Below, one piece after another: positions 13,570 through 21,871 of a stretch of DNA of 22,466 nucleotides. This stretch comes from an uncultured Lachnospiraceae bacterium (GTDB lineage: Bacteria > Bacillota > Clostridia > Lachnospirales > Lachnospiraceae). A program made the translations under genes and the position numbers. The stretch spans positions 1 to 22,466 of the forward strand of contig CAJUSJ010000066.1 of NCBI GenBank assembly GCA_910588865.1. The letters run 5' to 3'. The notes below the pieces were generated by a model, which saw nothing but the letters and a program-made list of their open reading frames with translations, searched no databases and had not been told where the DNA came from. How positions within the stretch are numbered: position 1 is the first letter of the stretch; each line of letters begins with the position of its first letter.

Positions 13570-15543
13570 ATGGATCAGAAACTGGAGAGAATGAAAGAAC
13601 TGACCGCCCGGCTGTCGGAAGCGGCTAAAGCCTATTACCAGGAGAGCCGGGAGATCATGAGCAATTTTGAGTATGACAGGCTTTATGACCAGCTGCGGGC
13701 TCTGGAGGAGGAGACAGGCACTGTCCTGGCGGGGAGTCCCACTCAGAAGGTGGGTTATGAAGTCTTAAGCGAGCTTCCCAAGGAGACTCACCCGGCAGCC
13801 ATGCTGTCCCTTGATAAGACCAAGGAGGTGGAGGCCTTAAAAGAGTGGCTGGGAGACCAGACCGGCCTTTTATCCTGGAAACTGGACGGCCTGACCGTTG
13901 TCCTCACATATGAGGAGGGCAGCCTTGTGAAAGCCGTCACCAGAGGCAATGGGGAGATCGGGGAAGTGATTACCAACAATGCCAGGGTATTTGAAAACAT
14001 TCCTCTCAGGATCCCCTATAAAGGGACCCTGGTGCTCAGAGGGGAAGCGGTGATCCGGTACTCTGATTTTGAGAAGATGAACGGCGAGATTGAGGACATG
14101 GACGCCAGGTACAAGAATCCAAGGAACTTGTGCGCCGGTTCTGTGCGGCAGCTGAACAATGAGATCACGGCCAGCCGTCATGTGAATTTTATGGCCTTTG
14201 CCCTGGTCCAGGCAGATGGGGTGGATTTTGAGAACTCCAGGGACAGACAGTTTCAGTGGCTGGTGTCCCAGGGATTTCAGGTGGTGGAGTATCAGGTTGT
14301 CACTGGAGAAAATTTGTCTGACGCGGTGGAAGCCTTTGCCGGGGCCATAGCGGAATATGACATTCCAAGCGACGGTCTGGTGCTGATTTTTGACGATATC
14401 GCTTACGGGGAATCACTGGGGCGAACCGCCAAATTTCCAAGAAACGCCATAGCGTTCAAGTGGGCTGACGAGGTTCGGGAGACCACCCTGTCCTACATTG
14501 AGTGGAGTCCCTCAAGGACCGGGCTGATCAACCCGGTGGCGGTGTTTGAGCCGGTGGAGCTGGAAGGGACCACGGTGAGTCGGGCCAGTGTCCACAATAT
14601 CAGTATCATGGAGTCCTTAGAGCTTGGGGCCGGCGACACCATTACCGTGTACAAGGCCAACATGATCATTCCTCAGATCGCCGACAATCTGACAAGGGGC
14701 GGCATAAAAGATATTCCAGATGTCTGTCCCGTGTGCGGCGGGGAGACTCAGATCCGTCAGGTCAATGACGTAAAGTCTCTCTACTGCCTGAACCCGGATT
14801 GTCAGGCAAAGAAGATCAAGAGCTTTACCCTTCTGGTGAGCCGGGATGCCCTGAATATCGATGGATTGTCCGAGGCCACTCTGGAGAAATTTATCGGGGC
14901 CGGGTTTATCAGGGAATTCGCGGATATTTTCCACCTGGACCGGCATCGGGAAGCCATTGTGGAGATGGAGGGGTTTGGCCAAAAGTCTTACGACAATCTG
15001 ATCCAGGCCATTGCCGCCAGTTCCCACACTACCCTTGTAAGGGTGGTCTACGGCCTGGGGGTGGCGGGGATCGGCCTGGCAAATGCCAAGATGCTGTGCC
15101 GCCATTTTAAATACGACTTTGACGCCATGCGGCAGGCGGACAGCGAATCCCTGACAGAGGTGGACGGCATCGGCCAGGTTCTCGCGGAAGCGTGGATGGA
15201 TTATTTTGCCCAGCAGAAGAATCAGGACATGGTGGATCACCTTATGGCGGAGCTGACCATTGAGCCGGTGGAGGAAGAGGAGGAGTCGGGAGAATTCGCG
15301 GGCATGACCTTTGTGATCACCGGGTCCGTGGAGCGTTTTAAAAACCGAAAAGAGCTGCAGAATTTCATTGAGTCCAGGGGAGGCAGGGCCACTGGCTCTG
15401 TCACGGCCAAGACCACCTATCTGATCAACAACAATGTGAATTCCGCTTCATCAAAAAATAAAAAAGCCAGGGAGCTGGGGATCCCTATCTTGTCGGAAGA
15501 AGATCTCTTAAAACTCCTGGAAGGAGAATACCATGCCCATTAA
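13570..15543 (+). CDS. ligA: NAD+-dependent DNA ligase
   Basis: The 657-residue product is a normal length for LigA, which seals nicks in duplex DNA during replication and repair using NAD+. In order there are the NMN-binding Ia helix region (AYYQESREIMSNFEYDRLYD), the adenylation site SWKLDGLTV (K104), GSVRQLNNEITASRHVNFMA, an OB fold, a four-Cys zinc finger (CPVCGG, then CLNPDC, about residues 393-418), helix-hairpin-helix repeats (MEGFGQKSYDNL; VDGIGQVLAEAW) and a C-terminal BRCT domain (FAGMTFVITGSVERFKNRKE). AAGGAGGAGCGAG precedes the ATG. Its last codons overlap the metA start by 11 bases, so metA is probably translationally coupled. It is somewhat divergent from the E. coli form but complete. 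Confidence 0.95.
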   Translation: MDQKLERMKELTARLSEAAKAYYQESREIMSNFEYDRLYDQLRALEEETGTVLAGSPTQKVGYEVLSELPKETHPAAMLSLDKTKEVEALKEWLGDQTGLLSWKLDGLTVVLTYEEGSLVKAVTRGNGEIGEVITNNARVFENIPLRIPYKGTLVLRGEAVIRYSDFEKMNGEIEDMDARYKNPRNLCAGSVRQLNNEITASRHVNFMAFALVQADGVDFENSRDRQFQWLVSQGFQVVEYQVVTGENLSDAVEAFAGAIAEYDIPSDGLVLIFDDIAYGESLGRTAKFPRNAIAFKWADEVRETTLSYIEWSPSRTGLINPVAVFEPVELEGTTVSRASVHNISIMESLELGAGDTITVYKANMIIPQIADNLTRGGIKDIPDVCPVCGGETQIRQVNDVKSLYCLNPDCQAKKIKSFTLLVSRDALNIDGLSEATLEKFIGAGFIREFADIFHLDRHREAIVEMEGFGQKSYDNLIQAIAASSHTTLVRVVYGLGVAGIGLANAKMLCRHFKYDFDAMRQADSESLTEVDGIGQVLAEAWMDYFAQQKNQDMVDHLMAELTIEPVEEEEESGEFAGMTFVITGSVERFKNRKELQNFIESRGGRATGSVTAKTTYLINNNVNSASSKNKKARELGIPILSEEDLLKLLEGEYHAH

Positions 15544-16474
15544 AATCCAAAAGGACCTTCCTGCCAGGACGGTTTTGGAGTCTGAAAATATTTTCGTGAT
15601 GGATGAGGATCGGGCCATGAGTCAGGATATCCGGCCCCTGGAGATCCTGATCCTGAACCTGATGCCTGTGAAAGAGGACACGGAGACTCAGCTGCTGCGC
15701 GCGTTGTCCAATACGCCTCTGCAGATCGACTGTACCTTTCTCATGCTCAGCACCCACAAGTCCAAGAACACCTCTGCCAGCCATCTGAACAAGTTTTATG
15801 TGCCGTTTTCGGATATAAAGCGGAAAAAGTACGACGGCATGATCATCACAGGGGCTCCGGTGGAGATGATGGAGTTTGAGGAGGTCAATTACTGGGAAGA
15901 ATTGTCCATGATCATGGAGTGGAGCAAGACCCATGTGACCTCTACCCTCCACCTGTGCTGGGGGGCTCAGGCCGGGCTCTACTATCACTTTGGAATCCCA
16001 AAATACAAGAGGGACAAGAAGCTTTCCGGTATTTACCGGCACCATATCCTGGATCGGAAGGTACCTCTGGTGAGAGGGCTGGACGACTATATTATGGCGC
16101 CTCATTCCAGGTACACGGAAGTGCGGAAAAAGGATGTGGCCGCCCATCCGGAGCTGCAGGTCCTGGCAGAGTCCAGGGAGGCGGGACTGTTTTTGATTAT
16201 GAAGGGGGATGGCAGCCAGATCTTTATCCAGGGACATCCAGAGTATGACCGCATGACCCTGAACAATGAGTATCATCGGGATGTGGCCAGAGGGCTGAAC
16301 CCGGAGATCCCCCGAAATTACTATGAGGACAATGATCCCTTCTCCATGCCTGTGCTGTGCTGGAGGAATACCTCCAACACCCTCTACAGCAACTGGCTGA
16401 ATTTTTATGTATATCAGGAGACTCCCTATATTCTGGGGGAGGAAGACCATAAGGGAGAGGATCATCGGCTATGA
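15533..16474 (+). CDS. metA: Homoserine O-acetyltransferase (MetA family)
   Basis: The 313-residue product is full-length MetA, which acylates L-homoserine in the first committed step of methionine synthesis in the cytosol. Catalytic residues fall at the canonical positions: C142 (HLCWGAQ), H235 and E237 (GHPEYD). Residue 111 is Glu (GAPVEMMEF). In characterised enzymes Glu111 selects acetyl-CoA and Gly111 succinyl-CoA, so acetyl specificity is predicted despite the MetA name (often called MetAA). GGAAGGAG lies inside the ligA end, about seven bases before the ATG. The stop overlaps the next start as ATGA. No S-box or T-box leader is seen, because the gene is inside an operon. Confidence 0.94.
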   Translation: MPIKIQKDLPARTVLESENIFVMDEDRAMSQDIRPLEILILNLMPVKEDTETQLLRALSNTPLQIDCTFLMLSTHKSKNTSASHLNKFYVPFSDIKRKKYDGMIITGAPVEMMEFEEVNYWEELSMIMEWSKTHVTSTLHLCWGAQAGLYYHFGIPKYKRDKKLSGIYRHHILDRKVPLVRGLDDYIMAPHSRYTEVRKKDVAAHPELQVLAESREAGLFLIMKGDGSQIFIQGHPEYDRMTLNNEYHRDVARGLNPEIPRNYYEDNDPFSMPVLCWRNTSNTLYSNWLNFYVYQETPYILGEEDHKGEDHRL

Positions 16475-17352
16475 AGTACTTAGAGAAGAATCCCATGATC
16501 ATGATCGTCATCGGGATTATGGGCATTTCCCTGTCCGCGATTTTTGTGAAATACTCTCAGGCCCCGTCGGTGGTGACGGCGGCCTGGCGCCTTTTGTGGA
16601 CCGTGCTCCTTATGTCCCCGGTAGTGTGGGGAGGAAGAGAGCAGAGGAGGGAGCTTCTGGGAACAGATAGAAAGACCGGTCTTTTGTGCGCGGTCAGCGG
16701 GATCTTTCTGGCGCTGCATTTCTGGACCTGGTTCGAGTCCCTCAAGCACACCACGGTGGCCAGTTCCACAGCCATTGTGTGTACAGAGGTTATATGGGTG
16801 GCTCTGGGTTACCGGATATTTCTAAAAGGAAAGATCACCGCGAAGGCCGCGGCCGCCATTGCCGTGACCCTGGCGGGCAGCATGCTGATCGCGTATTCGG
16901 ATTCCGGTGAAGGGGGAAATCACCTTTACGGCGACATGCTGGCTCTGGCGGCAGCCATGGTGGTGGCCTGTTACACCCTCATCGGACGGGTGGCCAGGAC
17001 ATCCATGTCCACTACCTGCTACACCTATATCGTCTATGTGTTTTCCGCTTTAACCCTGGTGATCCTCACAGGGGTCCAGGGTTATTCCCTCACCGCCAGC
17101 GGCTCTGGCGCCGCTGCTGTGGGATTTCTGCTGTCCGTGTTTTCCACTATCCTGGGACACAGCATCTTCAGCTGGTGTCTCAAGTTTTTGTCGCCCACCT
17201 TTGTGTCAGCCTCAAAACTGTGCGAGCCGGTAGTTGCCGCCGCGTTCGCGGCAGTGCTGTTCGGAGAGATACCCGGACCTTTGCAGGTAGCGGGCGGGGC
17301 GATAATTATAGGAGGAGTGCTGTTTTACTCAAGTATTGAAAAGGGAACCTGA
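16471..17352 (+). CDS. EamA/DMT-superfamily membrane transporter
   Basis: The 293-residue, strongly hydrophobic protein has about ten membrane segments in two EamA repeats. The first covers residues ~5-140 (MIMIVIGIMGISLSAIFVKY, SVVTAAWRLLW, then ALHFWTWFESLKHTTVASST). The second covers ~150-290 (DMLALAAAMVVACYTLIGRV, then SPTFVSASKLCEPVVAA and EIPGPLQVAGGAIIIGGVLF). Members export or import small metabolites such as amino acids. The substrate is unknown, but coupling to metA by a four-base ATGA overlap hints at an amino-acid or related compound (inference). A terminator follows just at the stop. Confidence 0.9.
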   Translation: MKYLEKNPMIMIVIGIMGISLSAIFVKYSQAPSVVTAAWRLLWTVLLMSPVVWGGREQRRELLGTDRKTGLLCAVSGIFLALHFWTWFESLKHTTVASSTAIVCTEVIWVALGYRIFLKGKITAKAAAAIAVTLAGSMLIAYSDSGEGGNHLYGDMLALAAAMVVACYTLIGRVARTSMSTTCYTYIVYVFSALTLVILTGVQGYSLTASGSGAAAVGFLLSVFSTILGHSIFSWCLKFLSPTFVSASKLCEPVVAAAFAAVLFGEIPGPLQVAGGAIIIGGVLFYSSIEKGT

Positions 17353-17374
17353 AAGCGGGTTCCCTATTTTTCTT
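17342..17374. terminator. Terminator between eamA and the YcxB-like gene
   Basis: AGGGAACC (17342-17349) and GGTTCCCT (17358-17365) form a perfect 8 bp stem with an eight-base loop, followed by ATTTTTCTTT on the plus strand. The stem includes the eamA stop region. On the minus strand it lies just past the convergent gene's stop, with only a short T-run (TTCAATACTT), so it mainly serves eamA. Confidence 0.75.
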
Positions 17375-17906
17375 TGTGGATCCTTTCAGCGGGAACATGG
17401 CTGGCGATCATGTCCCACAGCTCTTCTGTGGAAGGGTCAACGCAGTTCTCGGGCAGAAGGAAAGCCTGTTTTATTGACACATACAGATAAACGCAGCCAT
17501 GTTTTTTGTAAACCGCGAAAACCTGGTTCCAATTATAGGTTACATGGCCGCCTCCTGATTTGGCGCTGGTGACCTCCACGCCGTTCTGGCTCAGCGCAAC
17601 TGTGTAGGACAGGCGGTTTTTCTGCAGTCTCAGTTTGCGGGCCTGGGTCTTCAGGGAATGAAAGAAGGTGCCGAAGTAGACGCCAGGCACCCCTAAGCCT
17701 ACCGCCATGAGAACAAGGGCCAGAAGCTCCGCCTGCTGGGCACTGTGACGCTGTAAAAAGCACAGAAGGGAGCAAAATAAGAGGATTCCGGCAAAAACAG
17801 CCGGCGATATCCAGCGCTTTCGAAGCATCAATGTATCAAATATGGCGAACCGGCAGAAGGTTTTTTCGTCAATCTTGGAAGCGACAATGATTTTCTCAGG
17901 TTTCAT
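17364..17906 (-). CDS. YcxB-like membrane protein
   Basis: Starting at ATG 17906 (AAAAGGAG lies six bases upstream), the product has 180 residues. Two membrane segments are at about 33-51 and 60-82. A soluble C-terminal domain follows at about 95-160, with KNRLSYTVALSQNGVEV, YNWNQVFAVYKKHGCVYLYV and KQAFLLPE. This order, ending with an AF-LLP strand, is the YcxB-like domain of unknown function found in many Firmicutes membrane proteins. The longer frame to 17957 lacks a better start. It converges with eamA and is transcribed alone. Confidence 0.75.
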   Translation of the reverse strand: MKPEKIIVASKIDEKTFCRFAIFDTLMLRKRWISPAVFAGILLFCSLLCFLQRHSAQQAELLALVLMAVGLGVPGVYFGTFFHSLKTQARKLRLQKNRLSYTVALSQNGVEVTSAKSGGGHVTYNWNQVFAVYKKHGCVYLYVSIKQAFLLPENCVDPSTEELWDMIASHVPAERIHKEK

Positions 17907-18049
17907 AGACATCTCCTTTTTTTGAATTCCACAGGATATCCGGAGGCGGGGCGGCACATACTATGGCAGAAGGCGGGCATAAAAACCGCTGGTCCCGGGC
18001 TGCCACAAGGGATATACCGGTATCCGGACACGGATTTAAATCTTTTTCT

Positions 18050-18078
18050 ATAATAGCGTAAATGGGCAGATAGGGCAA
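18050..18078 (-). promoter_or_regulatory. Candidate promoter of the YcxB-like gene
   Basis: On the minus strand TTGCCC (18078-18073), 17-base spacer, TATTAT (18055-18050). The leader to 17906 would be about 135 bases and contains the 10 bp palindrome ATACCGGTAT (18014-18023). No gene was recognised in the 17907-18195 gap. Confidence 0.45.
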
Positions 18079-18102
18079 GGATTAAAAAAAACATCCTAAT
18101 AG

Positions 18103-18116
18103 ACTAATATATTAGT
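18103..18116. promoter_or_regulatory. Palindromic operator candidate of uxuA
   Basis: ACTAATATATTAGT is a perfect 14 bp palindrome whose last base is the first T of the uxuA -35 box. A repressor bound here would block RNA polymerase. The GntR/FCD regulator at 21069 is the obvious candidate, since regulators of this class bind short palindromes near hexuronate operons. No second copy was seen in the window. Confidence 0.55.
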
Positions 18117-18144
18117 TGACTAGATAGCAAAAATGTGCTATAGT
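18116..18144 (+). promoter_or_regulatory. Promoter of the uxuAB operon
   Basis: TTGACT (18116-18121), 17-base spacer, TATAGT (18139-18144). The leader is about 45 bases and ends in AAGGAGAAGAATATTT before ATG 18196. Confidence 0.8.
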
Positions 18145-18195
18145 AAAAATATCAAAAAACCTGAGCCATTCAGGAGAAAAAGGAGAAGAATATTT

Positions 18196-19278
18196 ATGAA
18201 GATGACATTTCGTTGGTATGGGTCTGACAGCGATTCCATCACACTGAAGCAGATCAAGCAGATTCCGGGTATGAGCGGCCTTATGGGGGTTCTGGATTAC
18301 AAGGCAGCCGGAGAGGTCTGGACCGAGGAAGAGATCAAGGCATATGTGGACGAAGTCCATGCCGCCGGCCTTGAGTGCGAGGTGATCGAGAGCGTCAATG
18401 TCCATGAGGATATCAAGATGGGTCTTCCCACCCGGGATGAGTACATTGCCAACTACATCACAACCATCCGCAACCTGGCGAAGTACGGCATCAAGGTGAT
18501 CGTGTACAACTTTATGCCGGTTCTGGACTGGCTGCGCACAGACCTTGCCCGTGTCATCGACGAAGACGGCTCCAACAGCCTGTATTATGATGAGCAGGAG
18601 CTGGGAAGCATGACTCCCCTGGAGATCGTGAGAAAGACCGCGGAGGACAGCAACGGATTCACCCTTCCGGGCTGGGAGCCAGAGCGTCTGGCAGAGCTTG
18701 AGAAGACCTTAAAGCAGTACGAGACCATCACCCCGGACATGCTTCGGGACAATTATAAGTATTTCCTGGATGCCATTATTCCGGTATGTGAGGAAGTGGG
18801 GATCAAGATGGCGGTTCATCCCGACGACCCGGCATGGCCGATTTTCGGACTTCCCCGCATTTCTCACAGCCAGGAGGATTTCGATAAGATCGTGGCCCTC
18901 CATGACTCACCGGCCAACGCCCTGTGCCTGTGTACCGGATCCTTGGGTTCTAATCCGGAGAATGATATCCCGGCTATTATCCGCCACTTCGGTGAGATGG
19001 ACCGCGTCGCCTGCCTCCACATCCGCAATGTGAAGTACCTGGGATACCGCCGTTTCCGGGAGGCGGCTCATCTGTCTTCCACAGGAGACCTGGATATGTT
19101 CGAGATCGTGAAGGCTGTGTATGATACCTGTCCAAAGGATGTATATGTCCGCCCTGACCATGGAAGGATGATCTGGGATGAGGTTGGACGTCCTGGCTAC
19201 GGTCTCTATGACCGGGCGCTGGGAGCCACCTATCTTAACGGCCTCTGGGAATCCATTGACAAGATGTCTGGTAAATAA
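18196..19278 (+). CDS. uxuA: D-mannonate dehydratase
   Basis: The 360-residue product begins MKMTFRWYGSDSDSITLKQI, the family N-terminus, at ATG 18196, which has AAAAAGGAG upstream. An upstream ATG at 18133 lies within the promoter and is rejected. Other signatures are QIPGMSGLMGVLDY, VIVYNFMPVLDWLRTDL, KMAVHPDDPAWPIFGLPRI, CLCTGSLGSNPENDIP, ACLHIRNVK and VYVRPDHGRMIWDE. The metal-binding His and Asp residues of this TIM-barrel enzyme lie in these motifs. It dehydrates D-mannonate to 2-keto-3-deoxygluconate in hexuronate breakdown. The length is typical of the Gram-positive form, shorter than the E. coli enzyme. It is followed 91 bp later by uxuB. Confidence 0.96.
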   Translation: MKMTFRWYGSDSDSITLKQIKQIPGMSGLMGVLDYKAAGEVWTEEEIKAYVDEVHAAGLECEVIESVNVHEDIKMGLPTRDEYIANYITTIRNLAKYGIKVIVYNFMPVLDWLRTDLARVIDEDGSNSLYYDEQELGSMTPLEIVRKTAEDSNGFTLPGWEPERLAELEKTLKQYETITPDMLRDNYKYFLDAIIPVCEEVGIKMAVHPDDPAWPIFGLPRISHSQEDFDKIVALHDSPANALCLCTGSLGSNPENDIPAIIRHFGEMDRVACLHIRNVKYLGYRRFREAAHLSSTGDLDMFEIVKAVYDTCPKDVYVRPDHGRMIWDEVGRPGYGLYDRALGATYLNGLWESIDKMSGK

Positions 19279-19291
19279 TCACTGTTCACAG

Positions 19292-19335
19292 CTCCCGGGG
19301 AAGCCTCCGGCGGATGCCTGGAAGGCCCCGGGGAG
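19292..19335 (+). other. GC-rich hairpin between uxuA and uxuB
   Basis: CTCCCGGGG (19292-19300) pairs with CCCCGGGGAG (19326-19335) with one bulge around a 25-base loop. It lacks a T-run, so it more likely adjusts uxuA/uxuB message stability or ratio than ends transcription. ACTGTTCACA just before it (19281-19290) also occurs, inverted, in the 7.2 kb repeat. Confidence 0.4.
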
Positions 19336-19369
19336 ACAGAGCGCAAAGCGGAAAGGAGCGGCAACAGAT

Positions 19370-20983
19370 ATGAGATTAAGTTATGAAGGCCTTCAGGATA
19401 AGGAAGGATGGAAGGCAGCGGGTGTGGCTCTTCCGAAGTATGACTGGAAGACCATGTGTGAGAACACAGAGAAGGCACCGGTTTGGGTGCATTTTGGAGC
19501 GGGCAACATTTTCAGAGGCTTTATCGCCGGACTGCAGCAGCGTCTTCTGAACGAAAACCTGGCGGACAGCGGTATCGTGGCGGCAGAGACATTTGACTAT
19601 GATATCATTGACAAGATTTACTGGCCTCACGACAGCATGACTCTTATGGTCAGCTTAAAACCTGACGGCGGCACAGAGAAGGAGGTCATTGCCTCCATCG
19701 CGAAGGGAATCAAGGCCGACAGTTCTGACCAGGAGCAGTGGAGCCAGCTTAAGAAGGTGTTTGAGAATCCCTCTCTCCAGATGGCCAGCTTTACCATCAC
19801 CGAAAAGGGGTATGCCATCGGCGATCTCCAGGGCAACCTGATGAAGGTGGTGCGGGAGGATATGGACCAGGGACCGGACAAGGCCCGCCATGCCATGAGC
19901 GTTGTGGCCTCTCTCATGTATGCCCGCTATCAGGCGGGAGCGGCTCCCATAGCCCTGGTGAGCATGGACAACTGCAGCCATAACGGCGAGAAGCTCAGGA
20001 GCAGTGTTCTGGCCATCGTGAAGGCCTGGAAAGAGAAGGGACTGGCTCCCCAGGAGTTTGAGGAGTATGTAAGCGACGAGGCCAGGGTATCGTTCCCCTG
20101 GAGTATGATCGACAAGATCACCCCAAGGCCGGCGGAGGTTATCGAGAAGCAGCTGTCAGAGGCCGGCGTTGAGGACATGGCTCCCGTTGTCACCAGCAGG
20201 AACACCTATATCGCTCCTTTCGTAAACGCGGAGATCCCCCAGTACCTGGTTGTTGAGGACCGCTTCCCCAACGGTCGTCCAAGCCTTGACAAGGCCGGTG
20301 TGTACTTAACCACCCGGGACACCGTCAACATGACCGAGCGCATGAAGGTGACCACCTGTCTGAATCCTCTGCACACGGCTCTGGCGGTTTACGGATGCCT
20401 TCTGGGGTACACCAGTATTGCCGCCGAGATGGGCGACGGGGAGCTTAAAAAGCTGGTGGAGCACATTGGCTACGACGAGGGCATGCCGGTGGTGACGGAT
20501 CCGGGTATCATAAGCCCTATGGACTTTATTCACGAGGTCATTGACCAGAGGCTTCCGAATCCATTTATTCCGGATACGCCTCAGAGGATCGCTACCGATA
20601 CCAGCCAGAAGGTTGGCATCCGTTTTGGCGAGACCATCAAGTCCTACGTGGCAAGCGACAAGCTGGATGTGAAGGACCTCACATGTATTCCGCTGGCGCT
20701 GGCTGGCTGGCTCAGATATCTTCTGGGTGTGGACGACAAGGGCCAGGCTATGACTGTCAGCGCGGATCCCATGCTGACCCAGCTTCAGGAGCAGCTTCTC
20801 GGAGTGAAGGCAGGAGATCCGGATTCCTATAAGGGCCAGCTGAAAGAAATCCTTTGCAATCCTGTGGTATTTGGTGTAAACTTATACGAGGCAGGTCTGG
20901 GAGACAAGGTAGAGGCCATGTTCGCGGAGATGCTGGCCGGACCAGGGGCCGTGAGAGCCACGCTTAAGAAATACGTTCAGTAA
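19370..20983 (+). CDS. uxuB: D-mannonate oxidoreductase / mannitol dehydrogenase family
   Basis: The 537-residue product starts at ATG 19370 behind GAAAGGAGCGG. An upstream open frame from 19178 overlaps uxuA and is not used. The Rossmann fold (VHFGAGNIFRGFIAGLQQ) binds NAD(H). The C-terminal half has the long-chain polyol dehydrogenase active-site region ERMKVTTCLNPLHTALAVYG with Lys, Asn and His. Paired with uxuA it most likely interconverts D-fructuronate and D-mannonate. Family members also act on mannitol or tagaturonate, and context selects mannonate. It is about 50 residues longer than E. coli UxuB, as in other Firmicutes. No uxaC, kdgK or kdgA lies in the window. Confidence 0.9.
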   Translation: MRLSYEGLQDKEGWKAAGVALPKYDWKTMCENTEKAPVWVHFGAGNIFRGFIAGLQQRLLNENLADSGIVAAETFDYDIIDKIYWPHDSMTLMVSLKPDGGTEKEVIASIAKGIKADSSDQEQWSQLKKVFENPSLQMASFTITEKGYAIGDLQGNLMKVVREDMDQGPDKARHAMSVVASLMYARYQAGAAPIALVSMDNCSHNGEKLRSSVLAIVKAWKEKGLAPQEFEEYVSDEARVSFPWSMIDKITPRPAEVIEKQLSEAGVEDMAPVVTSRNTYIAPFVNAEIPQYLVVEDRFPNGRPSLDKAGVYLTTRDTVNMTERMKVTTCLNPLHTALAVYGCLLGYTSIAAEMGDGELKKLVEHIGYDEGMPVVTDPGIISPMDFIHEVIDQRLPNPFIPDTPQRIATDTSQKVGIRFGETIKSYVASDKLDVKDLTCIPLALAGWLRYLLGVDDKGQAMTVSADPMLTQLQEQLLGVKAGDPDSYKGQLKEILCNPVVFGVNLYEAGLGDKVEAMFAEMLAGPGAVRATLKKYVQ

Positions 20984-21005
20984 GAGATCAATAAATAGAT
21001 CGAAA

Positions 21006-21036
21006 CGAGGAAGCGCGCCAATGACGCGTTTCTTCG
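21006..21036 (+). other. Stem-loop between uxuB and the GntR gene
   Basis: CGAGGAAGCGCG (21006-21017) pairs with CGCGTTTCTTCG (21025-21036) through 12 pairs including two G-T. There is no T-run (CGTTATTAAG follows). It buries the alternative ATG at 21021 and so supports a regulator start at 21069. It may reduce read-through into the regulator. Confidence 0.45.
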
Positions 21037-21068
21037 CGTTATTAAGATTAAGGACAGGGGGGTTGGCC

Positions 21069-21776
21069 ATGCATATAACAGAACAGCTGGGGAGAGAGAA
21101 CGGACGGGACTACGCGCTTCGGATCCTGAAGGATAATATCATCCGGCTGGAGCTGGAACCGGGCAGCAGCATCAGCGACCGGGAAGTGGCGGCCCAGCTA
21201 TCCCTGTCCAGGACTCCGGTACGGGAGGCGCTTCTTGAGCTGGCTAAGTCAAAGGTAGTGGATATTTATCCCCAGAAGGGGAGCGTGGTGTCCCTCATTG
21301 ACTATGATCTGGTGGAGGAGGCGTATTTTGTCCGCAACGTGCTGGAGACCGCTGTGGTGGGGCTGGTCTGCGAGAAAGCCTCGGACAGCTCTCTGGAGGA
21401 ACTGGAGAGCAATATTAAGCTTCAGTGGTTCTATGAGCAGGACCGGGTGCTGGAGAAATTGATGGAGCTGGACGACGAATTTCATCATCTTCTGTTTAAA
21501 GCCGCCGGAAAGCTGCAGGCATACGAGATGATGAAAGGGATGATGGTGCACTTTGACAGGGTGCGGAACATGGCCCTGGGTACCATCAAGGACAGGAGCC
21601 TGGTGGAGGATCACGAGAAAATCTTAAAGGCAGTCAGGGACAAGGATCCGGAGACTGCCAGGAACCTGATGGCAAAGCATCTGAGCCGTTACCGGGTAGA
21701 TGAGGAGGAAGTCAGGAGAAGGTATCCGGGATATTTTAAACCAGCTGCCAGGCTGGCTGGCGGACACAGGTTATAG
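21069..21776 (+). CDS. GntR-family (FadR/FCD) transcriptional regulator
   Basis: The 235-residue product from ATG 21069 (AGGGGGG about six bases upstream; the alternative ATG 21021 lies in a stem) has a winged helix-turn-helix at residues ~10-75 (SDREVAAQLSLSRTPVREAL, then VDIYPQKGSVVSLID). An all-helical FCD domain follows with metal/ligand residues in DDEFHHLLFKAAG, DHEKILKAVRDKD and AKHLSRY. FCD regulators respond to carboxylates such as hexuronates. Placement right after uxuAB makes it the probable local regulator of that operon, acting at the palindrome before uxuA (inference). The gene probably reads from the uxuA promoter or a weak local one. Confidence 0.88.
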   Translation: MHITEQLGRENGRDYALRILKDNIIRLELEPGSSISDREVAAQLSLSRTPVREALLELAKSKVVDIYPQKGSVVSLIDYDLVEEAYFVRNVLETAVVGLVCEKASDSSLEELESNIKLQWFYEQDRVLEKLMELDDEFHHLLFKAAGKLQAYEMMKGMMVHFDRVRNMALGTIKDRSLVEDHEKILKAVRDKDPETARNLMAKHLSRYRVDEEEVRRRYPGYFKPAARLAGGHRL

Positions 21777-21779
21777 CGG

Positions 21780-21802
21780 GCCCGGGGCAGCGCTGCCCGG
21801 GA
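21780..21802 (+). terminator. GC-rich hairpin after the GntR gene
   Basis: CCCGGGGCAGC and GCTGCCCGGG form a near-perfect self-complementary stem with one bulged G, starting within five bases of the stop codon. The following bases (AGGAGTCCCTCTTTGG) are not a proper T-run, so termination is probably incomplete. No convincing promoter for rubrerythrin was found between here and 21872. Confidence 0.4.
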
Positions 21803-21871
21803 GGAGTCCCTCTTTGGGGCAGGAGGCGGGGATGGCCGCGGAAAAAATTCAAGAGAAGAGGAGAAAAGATC

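Noticed and set aside
15485..16465. 326-codon minus-strand open frame opposite metA
   Set aside because: It is a shadow of metA, whose catalytic residues fall exactly at canonical positions.
18133..18195. Earlier ATG start for uxuA
   Set aside because: It lies inside the promoter (-10 at 18139-18144); family members start MKMTFRWYG with the ribosome site seen before 18196.
19178..19369. N-terminal extension of uxuB by 64 codons into uxuA
   Set aside because: The extension overlaps the conserved end of uxuA, has no ribosome site, and ATG 19370 has a good one.
21803..21871. Promoter or peroxide-regulator box ahead of rubrerythrin
   Set aside because: The sequence is GC-rich and purine-rich with no credible -35/-10 pair or PerR-like dyad, so none is annotated.
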